NCBI RefSeq assembly: GCF_004117055.1
Contig: NZ_CP026363.1
Coordinates: 1,789,501-1,853,500, forward strand
Direction of reading: 5' to 3'
Source of the DNA: Brevibacillus agri
GTDB taxonomy: Bacteria > Bacillota > Bacilli > Brevibacillales > Brevibacillaceae
DNA length: 64,000 nucleotides
This document shows positions 61,451-64,000 of the stretch, piece by piece. The number at the start of each line of letters is the position of its first letter. The stretch's first letter is position 1. The translations under genes were made by a program, and so were the position numbers. The notes beneath the pieces were generated by a model. That model did no database searches and was not told where the DNA came from. It saw only the letters and a program-made list of their open reading frames with translations.

Positions 61451-61467
61451 TTATTTATGGTAAATAA
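61451..61467. promoter_or_regulatory. Perfect dyad upstream of the receptor gene, candidate operator
   Basis: TTATTTA-TGG-TAAATAA, a 7-3-7 perfect inverted repeat, with a further GTAAATAA half-site at 61439-61446. It lies ~130 bp upstream of the receptor start, beyond a TATAAT-containing AT-rich region (61395-61420) that could be its promoter. Confidence 0.4.
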
Positions 61468-61683
61468 GAAGAGAAGTTATGATGCAGGAAATAAAGGAAC
61501 CTCTGAAAGTTTCGGAGATCCTGGGCACTACTCGAGCCACGATTGTATACATGTATTGCAAAAAACCCCCCATTTGCCCAAGGGATGCGGCATAATAAAA
61601 GTAACTGTCGCCGCGGGCGGGCAGCGAGCACCATTTCAGCCCCGAGAGCGGCGATCATCACGTAACGAGGAAGGAGAACGAGC

Positions 61684-62523
61684 ATGAGACAGGAAGCGTT
61701 TTCCATTGATCTGGGAGAAGGATTGACACTGCGAGGAAACATACATACGGAGGAAGCAGCCGGGTCTGCGCAGCCGCTGCTTTTGTTTTGCCACGGCTTC
61801 AAAGGCTTCAAGGACTGGGGCAGCTTTCCGTACGTAGCGGATGAGTTGGCGAAACGAGGCATTGCGACGATTCGCTTCAATTTCAGTTGCAACGGCGTCG
61901 GGGAGAGCCTGACCGAGTTTGATGAGCTGGAAAAATTCGGGCGCAACACGTATGCCCGCGAGCTTGCCGACCTGCACGCACTGGTCGAGCGGATCGTGTC
62001 TGGCGAGCTTTCTTTGCCCGCCTGCGTGGACAAAACGAAGCTGTACGTGCTTGGACACAGCAAAGGCGGCGGAGATGCCATCCTGTTTGGCGCGAACAAT
62101 CCGCATGTGACAGGCATCGTGACGTGGAACGGCATCGGCGACGTCAACCTGTTCGACGCAGCGCTGCGCAAACAAATCGAGGAAAATGGCGTCGGGTACA
62201 TAGCGAATGCGCGCACCGGACAAAACATGCCGATTACGCGCGTCGTCATTGACGATGTCGACCAGAACCGGGACGAGTATGACATTTTGGCCAAAGTAGC
62301 GACTATGGAAAAGCCGCTGTGCATCATTAGCGGAGAAAAAGATTTTGTCCGTCTGGTAGAGGCTGCCAAAAGAATCCACCAGGCTGCGAAAAACAGCGAG
62401 CTGCACTGGATCGAAGGCGGCGACCATACATTTAACGCGCGTCATCCATTTGCGGGCACTTCGGCTCCGTTAGAGGAAGCGATCAAGCAGACGGCAGCTT
62501 TTGTCCTCGCCCCGCGGACATAG
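61684..62523 (+). CDS. Alpha/beta hydrolase (serine aminopeptidase/esterase-like)
   Basis: 279 residues from ATG behind AAGGAG. Oxyanion HGFKGFKDWG (the HGF-KG-x-K pattern of a Bacillus carboxylesterase group), nucleophile Ser in VLGHSKGGGDAI, acid in IISGEKDFVRL and His in GGDHTFNARHPF. The catalytic triad is complete. No pathway neighbour. GC content returns to the core level here, marking the right edge of the AT-rich island. The 160 bp upstream contain no convincing gene. Confidence 0.82.
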   Translation: MRQEAFSIDLGEGLTLRGNIHTEEAAGSAQPLLLFCHGFKGFKDWGSFPYVADELAKRGIATIRFNFSCNGVGESLTEFDELEKFGRNTYARELADLHALVERIVSGELSLPACVDKTKLYVLGHSKGGGDAILFGANNPHVTGIVTWNGIGDVNLFDAALRKQIEENGVGYIANARTGQNMPITRVVIDDVDQNRDEYDILAKVATMEKPLCIISGEKDFVRLVEAAKRIHQAAKNSELHWIEGGDHTFNARHPFAGTSAPLEEAIKQTAAFVLAPRT

Positions 62524-62642
62524 AAAAAGCCGCGATTTTCCTGCGTTTTCAATCCATTTAGGCTATGATATACTGGGTAACGTCTAAAGATTAAAATGAT
62601 GTGATTATTCAGAAAAAAATCAGGAATAGGTGGAGAAGAAAC

Positions 62643-64000
62643 ATGAACAGCAAGGTGTATCTGTATGATACAACCCTGCGAGATGGGACGCAGGGAGAGG
62701 GGATCAGCCTGTCGGTGGAAGACAAGATAAAGATCGCACTGCGGCTGGATCAGTTCGGCATTGATTTTATCGAAGGCGGCTGGCCGGGGAGCAATCCAAA
62801 GGACATGGCGTTTTTTGAACGCATCCGCGAGGTTCCGCTCCAGCATGCCAAGGTGACCGCTTTCGGCAGCACCTGTCGACCGAATGTGGCGGCATCCGCG
62901 GACGACAACCTGCAAGCCCTGATCGCAAGCGGCGTGCAGGCGGCGGCGATCTTCGGGAAGTCCTGGGACTTGCACGTCACAGACGCTTTGAAAACGACAC
63001 TGGAAGAAAACTTGCGCATGGTCGCCGATTCGGTGGCTTTTCTGAAACATAAAGGCTTGACGACGCTGTTTTTGGCGGAGCATTTTTTCGACGGCTACAA
63101 AGCAAACCCGCGCTATGCCCTGCGCGTGCTGGAAGCCGCCGAGGAAGCCGGAGCGGACTGGATCGTCCTCTGCGATACAAATGGCGGAAGCCTGCCGCAT
63201 GAAGTGTACGAGATCGTCAAGGCGGCTGTCGGTCATCTGCACACGCCGCTCGGCATCCACCCGCACAACGACAGCGGCGTAGCGGTAGCGAACGCGCTGG
63301 CGGCGGTGCAAGCCGGAGCCAAGCAAGTACAAGGGACGATCAACGGCATCGGGGAACGCTGTGGAAACGTCAACCTGATTTCTGTCGTGCCCAATCTGCA
63401 GCTCAAGCTCGGGTACGAATGCGTGAGCAGCGAGCAGCTTCAGGAGCTGACGCAACTGTCGCGCTACGTGGCGGAGATCGCCAACATGACGCTGCCTAAC
63501 AATCAGCCGTTTGTCGGGCACAGCGCCTTTGCGCACAAGGGCGGCATCCACGTCAGCGCGGTTCTGCGCGATCCGAAGACGTATGAGCACATCGAGCCGG
63601 AAAACATCGGCAACAAGCGCCGCGTGCTCGTCTCCGAGCTGGCCGGCCAAAGCAATCTGCTCGCCAAAATGGAAGAGCTGGAGATTGATTTGTCGCTGGA
63701 TCGGGAAAAGACCCGCGAGATCATCACGCGCATCAAAGAGCGCGAGTTCCAGGGCTACCAGTACGAGGGCGCGGAGGCTTCGCTCACGCTCATGCTGCTT
63801 GCGGCGGCGGGCAAGCTGAAAAATTTGTTCACGCTCGATTCTTTCAAAATTTTGATGGAAAAGGCAGCCGTCCAGTCGATCACGTCCGAGGCGACCGTCA
63901 AGCTGCGCGTAAATGGCGAGAGCGTCCATACGGCAGCGGACGGAAACGGCCCTGTCAATGCGCTGGACAACGCCATGCGCAAAGCGCTGGAGAGCTACTA
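62643..64000 (+). CDS. cimA: Citramalate synthase (3' end beyond window)
   Basis: Condenses acetyl-CoA with pyruvate to (R)-citramalate, a threonine-independent route to 2-oxobutyrate for isoleucine. 452 complete codons are visible. Start MNSKVYLYDTTLRDGTQGEG includes the DTTLRDG-x-Q catalytic motif; metal/substrate sites are HPHNDSGVAVANA and GTINGIGERCGNVNL; GHSAFAHKGGIHVSAVLR precedes the regulatory LeuA-like domain (YEGAEASLTLMLLAAAGK). The visible pattern matches CimA/AksA-type synthases more than LeuA because the long linker and GYEC segment are present. GTGGAG precedes the ATG. A TATACT-like -10 lies near 62570. Confidence 0.92.
   Translation, partial: MNSKVYLYDTTLRDGTQGEGISLSVEDKIKIALRLDQFGIDFIEGGWPGSNPKDMAFFERIREVPLQHAKVTAFGSTCRPNVAASADDNLQALIASGVQAAAIFGKSWDLHVTDALKTTLEENLRMVADSVAFLKHKGLTTLFLAEHFFDGYKANPRYALRVLEAAEEAGADWIVLCDTNGGSLPHEVYEIVKAAVGHLHTPLGIHPHNDSGVAVANALAAVQAGAKQVQGTINGIGERCGNVNLISVVPNLQLKLGYECVSSEQLQELTQLSRYVAEIANMTLPNNQPFVGHSAFAHKGGIHVSAVLRDPKTYEHIEPENIGNKRRVLVSELAGQSNLLAKMEELEIDLSLDREKTREIITRIKEREFQGYQYEGAEASLTLMLLAAAGKLKNLFTLDSFKILMEKAAVQSITSEATVKLRVNGESVHTAADGNGPVNALDNAMRKALESY

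Noticed and set aside
61495..61604. Small plus-strand ORF starting MMQEIKEPLKVSEILG
   Set aside because: No ribosome site of quality, ends in low-complexity C tracts and no homology; treated as intergenic.

Overview
The window looks like chromosome from a moderately GC-rich, endospore-forming Bacillota of the Brevibacillus type. This is inferred from a gerKA/KB/KC-type germinant receptor operon, a YheC/YheD ATP-grasp protein, a Spo0E-like phosphatase, ClpE under two CtsR operators, FosB, tandem DynA-like dynamins, a YcnJ/YcnI copper pair and frequent TTG/GTG starts behind strong AGGAGG-type ribosome sites. No species marker was available, so the genus is an inference.

Layout. 1-6.3 kb: the 3' end of nagA, a doubly frameshifted SgrR-type regulator on the minus strand, and an open chimeric frame that joins a piece of an MFS transporter to the 3' part of a pyochelin/yersiniabactin-type NRPS module (A with embedded methyltransferase, carrier, thioesterase). 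6.5-11.3 kb: an Imm33-like protein, ribokinase, a PadR regulator and clpE. 11.3-14.4 kb: a deletion derivative of an IS1182-like element, a DedA-family protein, a decayed MocR regulator and a DMT exporter. 14.5-23 kb: potABCD polyamine uptake, an alpha/beta hydrolase, the ycnJ-ycnI copper pair and an MFS transporter. 23-25 kb: an IS200/IS605 element (broken tnpA, intact tnpB) that interrupts a GNAT gene. 25-31 kb: small ORFs and low-complexity DNA, rsgA, a guanine-riboswitch-controlled xpt-pbuX operon and an 11-bp tandem repeat. 30.7-38.3 kb: a trypsin-like protease, a globin-coupled chemoreceptor with a CZB-like tail, fosB, an ECF sigma/anti-sigma pair, tRNA-Pro and tRNA-Leu, and a PfpI/DJ-1 protein. 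38.3-46.2 kb: the germinant receptor operon (minus) and two dynamin-like GTPases (plus). 46.4-56.7 kb: putP, a lipoprotein, a cold-shock protein, a MocR regulator, thyA-dfrA, a YqeK-like HD protein, a PHP hydrolase, an M20 amidohydrolase and a YheC/D protein.

56.7-61.5 kb is a visibly AT-richer accessory island. It holds Spo0E, decayed immunity-like genes, a protein with an exact HEPN motif, a frameshifted unknown gene, and a compact pair that reads as a peptide quorum-sensing system. That pair is an HTH-TPR (RRNPP-type) receptor whose stop codon overlaps, as ATGA, the start of a 47-codon secreted propeptide. Core genes resume with an alpha/beta hydrolase and the start of citramalate synthase.

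Several loci are in decay (SgrR, NRPS, MocR, GNAT, tnpA and the island immunity genes). They lie next to mobile-element remnants, so the window records both acquisition and erosion. The most interesting candidate is the receptor-peptide pair at 59.8-61.3 kb.
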